From: a bacterium
Lineage (GTDB): Bacteria > Latescibacterota > Latescibacteria > Latescibacterales > Latescibacteraceae
DNA: 35,622 nucleotides
Direction of reading: 5' to 3'
NCBI GenBank assembly: GCA_021372535.1
Contig: JAJFUH010000070.1
Span: 1 to 35,622 of the forward strand
The notes beneath the pieces were generated by a model. It worked only from the letters and a program-made list of their open reading frames with translations, did not search any database and was not told the origin of the DNA. Every line of letters starts with the position of its first letter. Positions within the stretch are counted from its first letter, which is position 1. Of the stretch, positions 1 to 8,098 are shown piece by piece. The position numbers and the translations under genes are program-made.

Positions 1-549
1 ACTTCCATGGGAATACCTTTTCTTAATGAACGTGACACGATTAATATCCTCGACCCTGCCGAAACAGCGCGGAAAGAGATCGCAAAGCTCAAGAGCGAAG
101 GCGCAGAGCTTGTTATTGCACTGGTATATATGGATAAAGAAAACGTGGAAAAACTCGTTCAACAAGTTCCCGGAATAAATCTTCTGATCTACGGTCATAC
201 CCGTGAACATAATCCGAGCTCCGACCATATACATTTTCTGCCGTATAAGGTGAATGAAACAATCATCGCACGGTGTCCGGACGGGGGAAGGGTAATCGGA
301 GTGATGAAGCTCGATATCTGGAACGGATCGCTCACTTTTCTCAATGGAGTTGAAAACGTCGACCTGAGACCTGAAGCGGTTAAAGAGAAAGAGAATCCGA
401 AAGACAGGCAATCCGTTTTCACCAACGAATTTGTCGATCTCGGCCCCACCATTCAGCGCGACAAAGCGATTCAGGATCAGCTCGATGCTGTCGGCGGTAA
501 GATCGAAGAACTCCGCGTGCAATTGAAAAAAGAATCGGAGCGCAAATGA
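1..549 (+). CDS. Metallophosphatase / 5'-nucleotidase-like protein, C-terminal part (5' truncated by window edge)
   Basis: The reading frame is open from the first base, so only the C-terminal ~183 residues are present. The segment runs from an 'LVIALVYMD' strand to 'INLLIYGHTREH'. This matches the end of a calcineurin-like phosphoesterase domain, where UshA/5'-nucleotidase proteins carry a metal-binding GH(S/T)xxH motif. After it comes a short beta-rich stretch and a charged C-terminal helix (about residues 150-183, probably coiled coil) ending in 'KKESERK'. The separate C-terminal substrate-binding domain of UshA is absent, so this is a phosphoesterase-only protein. The hydrolysed substrate (nucleotide, UDP-sugar or other phosphoester) cannot be judged from this fragment. 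Any signal peptide would lie outside the window. A strong terminator follows 70 nt downstream. Confidence 0.7.
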   Translation, partial: TSMGIPFLNERDTINILDPAETARKEIAKLKSEGAELVIALVYMDKENVEKLVQQVPGINLLIYGHTREHNPSSDHIHFLPYKVNETIIARCPDGGRVIGVMKLDIWNGSLTFLNGVENVDLRPEAVKEKENPKDRQSVFTNEFVDLGPTIQRDKAIQDQLDAVGGKIEELRVQLKKESERK

Positions 550-621
550 GGAGATTCGATTGATGTTTTCGATGATCCAGTGAGGTTTATAGTAAACAGG
601 AACATATGATGGACATGACAG

Positions 622-651
622 AAAGCCGGCGCGGTTGCGCCGGCTTTTTTT
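622..651 (+). terminator. Rho-independent terminator after the metallophosphatase gene
   Basis: A perfect 11-bp stem (622-632 with 637-647) has a GGTT loop and its T-run extends to 651, which is a classic intrinsic terminator on the plus strand. On the minus strand the hairpin is followed by only three Ts, so it would act weakly at most for the minus-strand gene that ends at 675. Confidence 0.9.
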
Positions 652-674
652 GATCCGGGTTTGTTAAGATATTT

Positions 675-1640
675 TTACGGAAGCTTTATTCCGACAGTGA
701 CTTTGTGGATGTCTTCGAGCGCATCATCGGGGAGATAGGCATAATTGAAACGATACCGGTTGAGCGCTATTCCGAATCCGAATGTCGTTATCCCCGAAAA
801 ATCCGTTTCGGATTTGAACGTATTCAGGTCCGCCACACTCCTGCTTTTCGTTCCCGCATAAAGGAACATGATATCGCGGATCGACATCTCGATGCCGAAT
901 GCATACACCATGTCGTTGTCCCGCGGGAAGGTGACATCGGAATAAAGGGTAAACGGCGCATGAGAGAGTTTTTTACGGGCGCCTACGGTGAGGAGTACGG
1001 GCAGACGGTCTTTATATGCGGTCGAGTAACTCTTGGTGACAGTCCCCAGATTCATGAGCACCGCGCCGACCGAGAGGCCCTCGAACGGCGTATCATAGAG
1101 CATTCCGAGGTCCAGCGAGACGGCCTGGGCGGAAAAATCGTCGATCTTCGATGTCATGAAGGAAGCCATGGCGCCGACCTTGAGGTCTTCTCTCAGCCGT
1201 TGACCGAGATTCACGGTAAAACCCATATCACCCGCATCGAATGAGCCCGTCTTTTCTCCCGCCTTGTTCGTCCGGACAAATTCGCCGTAGTTGACATAGT
1301 TCATTCTGAATCCCCAGTAGCGGCCTCGCAGTTTCCGGGCATAACCGATCGAGCCGTACTGTGTATCGACATAATGGGAGATATAGCTCATCTTGAATGT
1401 CCCGTCATCCGATCCTGCCACAGCGGCGGGATGAACGAAAAGTCCTGCGCGCGTGTCACGGGCTGCGAGGCATTCACCGGCAGCGGATATCTCGGCATCG
1501 GAAATCGATTTGAGCCAGGAAAAACCCGATGTGCCGAGACTGTCGTTAATACTCCGGGCATTGACACCGCCGGTATATAAAAAGACGCCCAGAAGCACCG
1601 GAACAGTTATCCGCGCAAAAGTCCGAATATGTCGCTTCAT
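675..1640 (-). CDS. PorV/PorQ-family outer-membrane protein
   Basis: This 321-residue protein starts with a signal peptide (basic MKRHIR, hydrophobic core to about residue 24, likely cleavage after VNA at 26-28). The rest alternates short polar and hydrophobic strands typical of a beta-barrel and ends 'HKVTVGIKLP'. An early 'ARDTRAGLFVHPAAVAG' segment and a 'YGSIGYARKLRGRYWGF' strand fit the PorV/PorQ (UPF0164) family. Some members of that family work in type IX secretion; many are unassigned outer-membrane proteins. The start codon overlaps the gatB stop (ATGA), so translation is probably coupled to gatB. No other type IX secretion gene is visible here, so a role in that system is not supported. 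The family assignment is good and the function is unknown. Confidence 0.75.
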   Translation of the reverse strand: MKRHIRTFARITVPVLLGVFLYTGGVNARSINDSLGTSGFSWLKSISDAEISAAGECLAARDTRAGLFVHPAAVAGSDDGTFKMSYISHYVDTQYGSIGYARKLRGRYWGFRMNYVNYGEFVRTNKAGEKTGSFDAGDMGFTVNLGQRLREDLKVGAMASFMTSKIDDFSAQAVSLDLGMLYDTPFEGLSVGAVLMNLGTVTKSYSTAYKDRLPVLLTVGARKKLSHAPFTLYSDVTFPRDNDMVYAFGIEMSIRDIMFLYAGTKSRSVADLNTFKSETDFSGITTFGFGIALNRYRFNYAYLPDDALEDIHKVTVGIKLP

Positions 1641-3064
1641 GAAAGTATCTCCCGTATGATTGCATTCACTTCTCCGGGATTTGCCTTGCCCCCGGTAGCC
1701 TTCATGACCTGACCGACAAAAAATCCGAGTACCTGTGTTTTCCCGGCCTTATATTTCGCAACTTCATCCGGGCTGGAGGATATAACTTCCCGGGCTATTT
1801 TTTCAAGCGCATCCTTGTCGGAAATCTGGGTGAGTCCCTGTTCCCCGACGATTGCTTTCGGGTCCTTCCCGGTTGCCCTCATCTCATCGAATACCGTTTT
1901 AGCCATCGATCCGGAGATCGTGCCCTTTTCAACCATTGAAAGCAATCCGGCGAGCATGGGGGGCTTTATCTTAAACTCGCCGAGGGGGAGCTGGGTTTCA
2001 TTCAAAACCCGGAGGACTTCGCCCATGATCCAGTTTGATGCTTTTTTGGGATCGGCTCCCGCTTTAATGGTTTCTTCATAGTAACAGGCGATCTCAGGAG
2101 ATGTCGTAAGAATTTCCGCGTCATAGGCAGGTATCTGGTATACCGTCTCGAACCGCCGCCGCATCTGGTCACGCATTTCCGGCAGCTCGCTTCTGACCCG
2201 CCCGATCCATTCGTCATCGACAAAAACCGGAACGAGGTCGGGCTCCGGGAAATACCGGTAATCGTGAGCCTCTTCCTTTGACCGCATGGCCGCGAGCGTT
2301 TTATGCGCCGCATCGAACAGGAGGGTTTCCTGGACGATCGATCCGCCCTGTTCAACAATATCGGTCTGACGCTCGATTTCAGCGTTGATCGCGATAGCAG
2401 CGTTGACAAAGGAATTCATGTTCTTGATTTCGGTTCTGGTGCCGAGTTTTTTCTGGCCTACAGGCCTGATCGAGATATTTGCATCGACCCTGATGTTCCC
2501 CTGTTCCATGTTTCCCAGCGAAACACCGGAGAATATAAGCATTTCCTTGAGGGTATTCAGAAAGAGCGTTATTTCCTCGGTGGTCTCGAAATCAGGTTCG
2601 GTAACGATTTCGATAAGCGGTACGCCACACCGGTTGACATCGAAATAGGATTTGGTGTCTCCCTCGATGTGAATGAGTTTCCCGGCGTCCTCCTCGAGAT
2701 GAATACGGTTGAAACGTATGGTCTTTTCCCCGGTCGATGTTCGGAGGTCCAGATGCCCGCCCCTGATGAGCGGTAATTCGAACATGCTTATCTGATACCC
2801 TTTGGGAAGGTCGGGGTAGAAGTAGTTTTTACGGGCGAAATAACTCATACGCTGGATGTTCCCGCCTGTCAGGAGTCCCATGCGCATCGCCAGCTCAATC
2901 GCCTGCCTGTTGAGTACGGGCAGTACACCGGGCATGCCGAGGCATACGGGGCAGCTGTGGGTATTGGGTTCACTGCCGAATTCGGTGGAACATCCGCAGA
3001 ATATCTTGGTCTTCGTGGCAAGCTGGGAATGAATTTCAAGTCCGATTGTCGGAACGTACCTCAT
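1637..3064 (-). CDS. gatB: Asp-tRNA(Asn)/Glu-tRNA(Gln) amidotransferase subunit B
   Basis: GatB is the tRNA-binding and kinase subunit of the GatCAB amidotransferase, which turns misacylated Glu-tRNA(Gln) or Asp-tRNA(Asn) into the amide form. The 475-residue length is normal. The N-terminus 'PTIGLEIHSQLATKTKIFCG' is the family signature, followed by the CGCS and CPVCLGMPG cysteine region (zinc-site type). 'HLEEDAGKLIH' and 'RCGVPLIEIVTEPD' are conserved core segments. The C-terminal ~150 residues form the helical GatB/YqeY domain that contacts tRNA. The start codon overlaps the gatA stop by one base (TGATG), so GatA and GatB are translationally coupled. This implies the organism lacks GlnRS, AsnRS or both, which the window cannot confirm. 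Confidence 0.97.
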   Translation of the reverse strand: MRYVPTIGLEIHSQLATKTKIFCGCSTEFGSEPNTHSCPVCLGMPGVLPVLNRQAIELAMRMGLLTGGNIQRMSYFARKNYFYPDLPKGYQISMFELPLIRGGHLDLRTSTGEKTIRFNRIHLEEDAGKLIHIEGDTKSYFDVNRCGVPLIEIVTEPDFETTEEITLFLNTLKEMLIFSGVSLGNMEQGNIRVDANISIRPVGQKKLGTRTEIKNMNSFVNAAIAINAEIERQTDIVEQGGSIVQETLLFDAAHKTLAAMRSKEEAHDYRYFPEPDLVPVFVDDEWIGRVRSELPEMRDQMRRRFETVYQIPAYDAEILTTSPEIACYYEETIKAGADPKKASNWIMGEVLRVLNETQLPLGEFKIKPPMLAGLLSMVEKGTISGSMAKTVFDEMRATGKDPKAIVGEQGLTQISDKDALEKIAREVISSSPDEVAKYKAGKTQVLGFFVGQVMKATGGKANPGEVNAIIREILS

Positions 3065-4527
3065 CAGACCGCCCCCTTTTCCACATTCAGGTATCCCACA
3101 TTCCGTTCGAGAACCCGGGCAATCCTGAACAGGGTGCTCTCATCGAGAATCCTTCCCATGAACTGGACGCCGACGGGCAGACCGTCACGAGCTTTCCCCG
3201 CCGGAACAGTGATTCCGGGCAGTCCGGCAAGATTGAGCGATATGGTATAGATGTCCGCAAGGTACATCTGGAGGGGATCGTTGATCTTGGAGCCGACAGG
3301 GAACGCGGTTGTAGGGCAGACCGGAGCAAGGATGGCATCGACTGTCCCGAATGCGTGGTCGAAATCCTCCTTGATGAGCCGTCTGACTTTCTGCGCCTTA
3401 CGGTAATATGCATCGTAATAGCCCGCGGAGAGGCAGTACGTGCCGAGCATGATACGGCGTTTCACCTCGATGCCGAATCCCTCGGAGCGTGATTTGCTGT
3501 ACATTTCATACAGGTTCTCGGCGTCCCCGGAACGGTGACCGTACCGCACGCCGTCGTACCGCTCCAGATTCGCGGATGCCTCCGCTGTGGCCAGAAGATA
3601 ATAGGTCGGTACCGCGTATTCGGTGTGGGGGAGCGAAATATCGACGATTTCTATCCCCTCCGATTTCAGAATATCCACCGCTTCGAGGGTAACTTTCAGA
3701 ACTTCGGGATCGAGCCCTTCACCGAAATATTCGCGTGGGAGACCGACCCTGAGCCCTTTCACTCCCGCGTCTGTTTCGGCGATATAATCGGGAACGGGCT
3801 CGTCGAGGCTGGTCGAATCACGTCTGTCGTGACCGGCGATGACCGAGAGAACAAGCGCGGAATCCTCGACAGATTTTGTCATGGGCCCTATCTGGTCGAG
3901 CGAGGATGCATAAGCGATCAGGCCGAACCGTGAAACACGGCCGTAGGTAGGCTTGATGCCGACAACTCCGCAGAAGGAAGCCGGCTGCCTGATGGAACCG
4001 CCGGTATCCGAGCCGAGAGCTGCGATACACTCATGAGCGGCGAGCGCTGCTGCCGAGCCTCCCGAGGAACCTCCGGTTACCCTGTCGATGTTGTGCGGGT
4101 TTCGCGCTGTACCGAAATAGGATGTCTCGCAGGTGGAACCCATGGTGAATTCGTCGGTATTGGATTTTCCGACAAACACCGCTCCTGCATCGAGCAGCTT
4201 ATCGATAACATGGGCATTATAGGGTGGAATATAGTTTTCAAGAATGTGAGATCCGGCGGTAGTTCGTGTTCCGGCGACTATGATCGAATCCTTGATGGCC
4301 ATGGGAACACCGCCGAGCGGACCTGTGTCTTCACCCCGGGCGCGTTTATCGTCAAGAGACCGTGCGCGATCGAGGGCTTTATCGGCTATAACGGTAATGT
4401 AAGCGTTGATAATGGGTTCGAGTTGTTCGATTCTGCGGAGTACAGCTTCTGTAGCTTCGACCGATGAAACTTCTCCCGTTCTGATTTTCTTTGCGAGTTC
4501 ACGAGCTCTCAACTCGAATAATTCCAA
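3064..4527 (-). CDS. gatA: Asp-tRNA(Asn)/Glu-tRNA(Gln) amidotransferase subunit A
   Basis: GatA is the amidase-signature subunit that releases ammonia from glutamine for the GatB reaction. The 487-residue protein has the full Lys-cisSer-Ser triad: K79 in 'MAIKDS', S154 in 'TGGSSGGS' and S178 in 'SDTGGSIRQP'. The start codon is TTG at 4527. It is supported by an AGGAGGT ribosome-binding site about 7 nt upstream and by the usual distance to K79. gatB follows with a one-base overlap. gatC, often next to gatA, is absent: the upstream gene is tatA, with an intrinsic terminator between them. gatA may therefore have its own promoter in the 4528-4680 interval. Confidence 0.97.
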   Translation of the reverse strand: MELFELRARELAKKIRTGEVSSVEATEAVLRRIEQLEPIINAYITVIADKALDRARSLDDKRARGEDTGPLGGVPMAIKDSIIVAGTRTTAGSHILENYIPPYNAHVIDKLLDAGAVFVGKSNTDEFTMGSTCETSYFGTARNPHNIDRVTGGSSGGSAAALAAHECIAALGSDTGGSIRQPASFCGVVGIKPTYGRVSRFGLIAYASSLDQIGPMTKSVEDSALVLSVIAGHDRRDSTSLDEPVPDYIAETDAGVKGLRVGLPREYFGEGLDPEVLKVTLEAVDILKSEGIEIVDISLPHTEYAVPTYYLLATAEASANLERYDGVRYGHRSGDAENLYEMYSKSRSEGFGIEVKRRIMLGTYCLSAGYYDAYYRKAQKVRRLIKEDFDHAFGTVDAILAPVCPTTAFPVGSKINDPLQMYLADIYTISLNLAGLPGITVPAGKARDGLPVGVQFMGRILDESTLFRIARVLERNVGYLNVEKGAV

Positions 4528-4592
4528 ACTAATACCTCCTGCAGTCCGGTATCCTTGGGCAGCGACGACAGTGATCCGGTTTAACGGTATTG

Positions 4593-4618
4593 AAAAAAAA
4601 CATCCCTCCTGTGGATGT
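4593..4618 (-). terminator. Intrinsic terminator between tatA and gatA
   Basis: On the minus strand a 6-bp stem (4613-4618 with 4600-4605) with a 7-nt loop is followed by a run of eight Us (4593-4600). It sits below the tatA stop and about 65 nt above the gatA start. A second copy of the upstream arm lies at 4663-4671 and could pair with the same downstream arm (see findings). Confidence 0.7.
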
Positions 4619-4679
4619 CAATAGAGCTTCCCATGTATCACGGTGTACATCATAAGGTAAAAGAGGGATGTGTTATGAT

Positions 4680-4931
4680 TCAACCTTCACGTGTTTCTTT
4701 TTTTTCAACAGGCGGTTGCACAGGCTGGCCTTTTAACTCATTTCTGACATGAGTGGTCGGAGTTGAAGTTTTATCAACATCAAGCTCGCTGGTGACTTCT
4801 CTGGCAGCCTTTTTAAATTCGTTGATTCCTTTCCCGAGACCCTGGGCGATTTCCGGAATTCTTTTGGCGCCGAACACAAGAAGGATTATAAGAAAGATTA
4901 TGACAAGTTCCATTGGGCCAAGTCCAAACAT
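4680..4931 (-). CDS. tatA: Sec-independent translocase subunit TatA
   Basis: TatA multimers form the membrane-remodelling part of the Tat pathway that exports folded proteins. The 83-residue protein has the standard plan: a very short N-terminus 'MFGLGPMELVII', one membrane helix to about residue 21, the 'FGAKRIPEIAQGLGKGINEF' hinge and amphipathic helix, then a polar charged tail. I place the start at the ATG at 4931. GGAGGTGA lies just upstream at good spacing, and an in-frame ATG five codons earlier overlaps this ribosome-binding site. TatA versus TatB cannot be fully separated by eye, but the FG-loop and short length favour TatA/E. No tatC is present in the window. Confidence 0.9.
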   Translation of the reverse strand: MFGLGPMELVIIFLIILLVFGAKRIPEIAQGLGKGINEFKKAAREVTSELDVDKTSTPTTHVRNELKGQPVQPPVEKKETREG

Positions 4932-4976
4932 AATACTCACCTCCATGTAATGAATCCTGACAGGCAGGAATTGATA

Positions 4977-5246
4977 TCAGTAAGAATACTTATAATAATA
5001 CCAGGCACCGACAATGCCCAATATGCTGAAAAAATTGATATGCATCTGAAAACCTAAAGTTATAACGATGATGATAAGATTCAAATCCCACGGGCCGGCA
5101 ACATAGGTTAAAAGGGGATCAACGAGCGCTTTTGCAACGATATGATCGCCGGGAAGAAAAAGTCCGAGAAGCTGTCCGAGCGCACCTCCGATCAGAACTC
5201 CGACAAAAAGCGTAACGATCAACGTACCGATATTTTTACCTCTCAT
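4977..5246 (-). CDS. Small membrane protein, DUF4321 family
   Basis: This protein of about 89 residues has two hydrophobic segments (about residues 8-30 and 55-80) around a loop containing 'LGLFLPGDHI' and 'PLLTYVAGPWDLNLIIIVITLGFQ'. That glycine-rich first helix and the 'xDLNLxxxxxTLGFxxxxN' second part fit DUF4321, a family of unknown function. The ATG at 5246 is preferred over the GTG one codon upstream because GGAG lies 5 nt before it. It sits between pssA (24 nt) and tatA (45 nt) on the same strand, so it is probably cotranscribed with membrane-biogenesis genes. The biochemical role is unknown. Confidence 0.75.
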   Translation of the reverse strand: MRGKNIGTLIVTLFVGVLIGGALGQLLGLFLPGDHIVAKALVDPLLTYVAGPWDLNLIIIVITLGFQMHINFFSILGIVGAWYYYKYSY

Positions 5247-5270
5247 CACATCTCCGCACAGGTATGAATA

Positions 5271-6008
5271 TCACCTGCTGTCGACTTTATTAAAAACATG
5301 GTTGACTGCCGGTGCAGTCAGATCTCTTACGGGACCCGAAAAAAGATAAAGGATACCGGTCGGGAAAAATACTTCATCGGGGAACCGGGCAATTATGGCT
5401 ATGTATACAAGAAAGGAGATACTTTTAATAAAATCTTTTCGATTTCCAAATCCGATTTTCGGGAGGACATTGTATTTGAAATGACTCACCATTGCAATCG
5501 AAGATAGAATAGTAATGGCTATTGCTATATCTATCTGACCGATTCCGCCCCAAACATTCTCGGTAAACAAGACATATGCGGCTACTATACCCGCCCCGGC
5601 AGGGATGGGCATACCGGTAAAAAACTTCTTTTTTCCGGTGTTTGCGCTCAGGTTGAATCGTGCCAGACGGAGAGCGCCGGCAGCGAGAAAACAGAATGCG
5701 AAGAAATAACCGATTCTTCCGAATTCACGAAGCGAGTAATTATATATGAGAACAGCCGGGGCGACACCAAAGGAAATAACATCGGCAATCGAGTCGAATT
5801 CAATGCCGAACTCCGATGATGTCCCGGTGAGACGGGCTATTTTACCATCGAGCGCATCGAAAATACCGGCAATGATAATCCACCATGCCGCCGAAACCAT
5901 TGAAGCCTGTGAGCCTTCAACCACATTGTTGATGGCAAGAAAACCACAGAACACATTACCCAGAGTGAATATTGTGGGCAGAACCACTTTTGTTTTATGG
6001 AGCTTCAT
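5271..6008 (-). CDS. pssA: CDP-diacylglycerol-serine O-phosphatidyltransferase
   Basis: PssA makes phosphatidylserine from CDP-diacylglycerol and L-serine, the first committed step to phosphatidylethanolamine. The 245-residue multi-pass membrane protein carries the complete CDP-alcohol phosphotransferase motif DGxxAR-x8-G-x3-D-x3-D at about residues 54-76 (D54, G55, A58, R59, G68, D72, D76). An N-terminal 'LPTIFTLGNVFCGFLAI' is the usual start of the type II (Bacillus-like) enzyme, and the remainder is a series of membrane helices. It lies 36 nt downstream of psd, so the two consecutive pathway enzymes form an operon. Confidence 0.95.
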   Translation of the reverse strand: MKLHKTKVVLPTIFTLGNVFCGFLAINNVVEGSQASMVSAAWWIIIAGIFDALDGKIARLTGTSSEFGIEFDSIADVISFGVAPAVLIYNYSLREFGRIGYFFAFCFLAAGALRLARFNLSANTGKKKFFTGMPIPAGAGIVAAYVLFTENVWGGIGQIDIAIAITILSSIAMVSHFKYNVLPKIGFGNRKDFIKSISFLVYIAIIARFPDEVFFPTGILYLFSGPVRDLTAPAVNHVFNKVDSR

Positions 6009-6044
6009 GAAATTGTCTCCTTTTCCTTATATACCGTCCGGAAT

Positions 6045-6710
6045 TTACTTCCGGGTATCGCCGGCCGGGATACGGGCAATTACCGTTTCGCCCGCCCGGA
6101 CATGATCGCCCTTTGAAACAGCGGGTATATAATTAATCGGGAAAAAAACGTCAACTCTTGAGCCAAACCGTATTAAACCGATTCTATCCCCTTTTTTGAG
6201 CTCATCACCATCCTTTACCCGTGTAACTACTCTCCGAGCAATAAGACCCGCAATCTGACGAATCCTCACCTGACCCGATAATGTCGCAAAATCAGTATCG
6301 GCATGTTCGTTTTCGTATTCGGCCCTCTTGTTAAACGCGGAAAGCTTCTTTCCGTTCCTGTGTATAGTCCGTATTACCCTGCCGTCAACAGGGGTCCGGT
6401 TCACATGAACATTAAAAACATTCATGAACACTGCGATTCGTAATGCCTTTCCCCCTTCGAATCCGTCCGCTTCGACTGTCGACACATCAACGACCACACC
6501 ATCGGCCGCCGAAACCGCCGAATGTGCGTCGGGCGGTATGATCCTCCGGGGATCGCGGAAAAAAAACAGGGAAAAAACGGTTATTATCAAAAAAAACCAT
6601 ACCAGCCATAAAAACACAGGCCACTGTAATTTATAGTAGCCTCCAAATCCCAGTACGGCACCCGAAAGAAAAATCACACATAATTTATAGCCATCGGGAT
6701 CAATCTTCAT
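6045..6710 (-). CDS. psd: Phosphatidylserine decarboxylase (short form)
   Basis: Psd decarboxylates phosphatidylserine to phosphatidylethanolamine and uses a pyruvoyl group made by self-cleavage. From the ATG at 6710 the protein has about 221 residues, the length of the short Psd class. Two membrane-helix stretches lie in residues ~8-50, then 'FFRDPRR', 'AADG' (D70), 'NVFNVHVNRTP' (H102) and the cleavage motif 'RFGSRVD' with S184 as the pyruvoyl precursor. This gives the self-cleaving Asp/His/Ser triad. The frame is open 27 codons further upstream, but the 'MKIDPDGY' start is the family's usual N-terminus and has a purine-rich site (AGGCGG) before it; the ATG one codon earlier is also possible. 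pssA follows. Confidence 0.92.
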   Translation of the reverse strand: MKIDPDGYKLCVIFLSGAVLGFGGYYKLQWPVFLWLVWFFLIITVFSLFFFRDPRRIIPPDAHSAVSAADGVVVDVSTVEADGFEGGKALRIAVFMNVFNVHVNRTPVDGRVIRTIHRNGKKLSAFNKRAEYENEHADTDFATLSGQVRIRQIAGLIARRVVTRVKDGDELKKGDRIGLIRFGSRVDVFFPINYIPAVSKGDHVRAGETVIARIPAGDTRK

Positions 6711-6857
6711 CATAAACCGCCTAATACTCCAATATACTTTATACGGTGTTTTTTGACAAATTATATTTTGTGAATTTGTGTATCTTTCCACAATAAGAAC
6801 ATTGTATTAGTTTCATTTCGGTCAGAAGTTGTTAAAACAGGATTAAATAATTCCCGT

Positions 6858-8093
6858 TTATTTACTTATCCCGAGCTTGAGGTTCAGTTCCATGAAAGAG
6901 CCGTCACGGTATACCGTGAGGGTATAGACCTCACCCGGAACAGCGCCCAGAAACATGTTCTGTACTTCCTCGATCGTGGTAACATTCAGCCCGTTGACGC
7001 CGACGATCACATCATCCGGTTTGAATCCGGCTCTATCACCGGGACTTCCCGAATCGACATGTTTAATCATTACTTCGCTGTCCGACTGGAGATTTATTCT
7101 CCTCCGCGTGTTTTGTGTAAGCTGCTGAACCGTGATACCGGTAAACGCATCCGGAATGTCGCCGTAATTCCGGACATTATCCAGAATGAGTTTCACACGG
7201 TCGACAGGGATAGCAAATCCGATACCGATCGAACCGGGGCCGCCCGCGGTGTAAATAGCGGTATTGATTCCGATAAGCCTGCCGTTGAGGTCGATGAGCG
7301 CGCCGCCGGAATTGCCCTCGTTGATGGAAGCGTCTGTCTGGAGCATATTTCGATAGTATCGCGGAGTGCCCTCGGTGTCTTCCATGGTCAGGCTTCGTTT
7401 CAGGGCCGAAATGACACCGCGTGTTACTGTCGGCTCACCGCCCGAAAGGCCCAGAGTCAGGCTCGGCCCGAATGGATTCCCGATGGCGATAGCAGTCTGC
7501 CCCTGCACGAGATCACCCGAGGATCCCAGGTCGAGGTACGGGATGTTTTTCGCTTTGATCGACAGGATGGCGATATCCTGGCGGGGAAACGACTTGAGAA
7601 GCTTAGCCTCGAATGTCCTTCCGTCGGTAAGGGAGACCTGAATTCTCATCCGGGGATTATCCTGGGCAAGATTGATGACATGATCATTTGATATGATGGT
7701 TCCATCTCTATCGATGATAACACCCGAACCGAGAGAAGAAACGTTCTGCTCTCCGATACGGCCGCCGTAAAGCATGTTGAGCAGGGGATCGCGGAACGTA
7801 TAGAGAACATTCCGTGTCCCGTATGTGTGGATGCTGACAACAGCAGGGAGGGCTTTGTGTGTCGCTTCGATGACAGCCCGCTCGTACTCGGGAATATCAC
7901 GGGGAATTGCCGGTGAACCCGTCTGTGCCACAGCGACGATTCCGTTATCGAGGTTCCGGTCGCTGCCTGTAAAAAATCCCTGTTTCACCGTGAACACCGA
8001 TCCGATCAGAATTCCAATAAACACCAGGGCGGTGTATTTCAGCCGGTTTGTCCGGCCTGTCGTCTGATGGGAATTATTTTTTGAGACATACAT
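6858..8093 (-). CDS. Membrane-anchored HtrA/DegS-like serine protease with one PDZ domain
   Basis: This is a periplasmic quality-control or stress-signalling protease of the S1C family, 411 residues long. An N-terminal membrane anchor lies at about residues 20-38, with no clear cleavage site. The trypsin-like domain has the intact triad H138 ('SNDHVI'), D173 ('RQDIAIL') and S262 ('GNSGGAL'). A single PDZ domain covers about residues 315-408 and includes 'VDSGSPGDRAGFKPDDVIVG'. One PDZ plus an anchor is the DegS/HhoB-like plan rather than the two-PDZ DegP plan. An insert between D173 and the serine ('GLSGGEPTVTRG') is slightly longer than usual. It starts 5 nt after the truA stop, so it is probably cotranscribed with truA. 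The exact subfamily and its target are not decided. Confidence 0.92.
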   Translation of the reverse strand: MYVSKNNSHQTTGRTNRLKYTALVFIGILIGSVFTVKQGFFTGSDRNLDNGIVAVAQTGSPAIPRDIPEYERAVIEATHKALPAVVSIHTYGTRNVLYTFRDPLLNMLYGGRIGEQNVSSLGSGVIIDRDGTIISNDHVINLAQDNPRMRIQVSLTDGRTFEAKLLKSFPRQDIAILSIKAKNIPYLDLGSSGDLVQGQTAIAIGNPFGPSLTLGLSGGEPTVTRGVISALKRSLTMEDTEGTPRYYRNMLQTDASINEGNSGGALIDLNGRLIGINTAIYTAGGPGSIGIGFAIPVDRVKLILDNVRNYGDIPDAFTGITVQQLTQNTRRRINLQSDSEVMIKHVDSGSPGDRAGFKPDDVIVGVNGLNVTTIEEVQNMFLGAVPGEVYTLTVYRDGSFMELNLKLGISK

Positions 8094-8098
8094 TTTTC

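Noticed and set aside
675-1640. Type IX secretion component
   Set aside because: PorV/PorQ-family membership alone does not show it, and no other type IX gene is in the window.
4528-4679. T-box or other riboswitch before gatA
   Set aside because: No T-box sequence or specifier loop is visible. The structure is explained by a terminator with a possible alternative stem.
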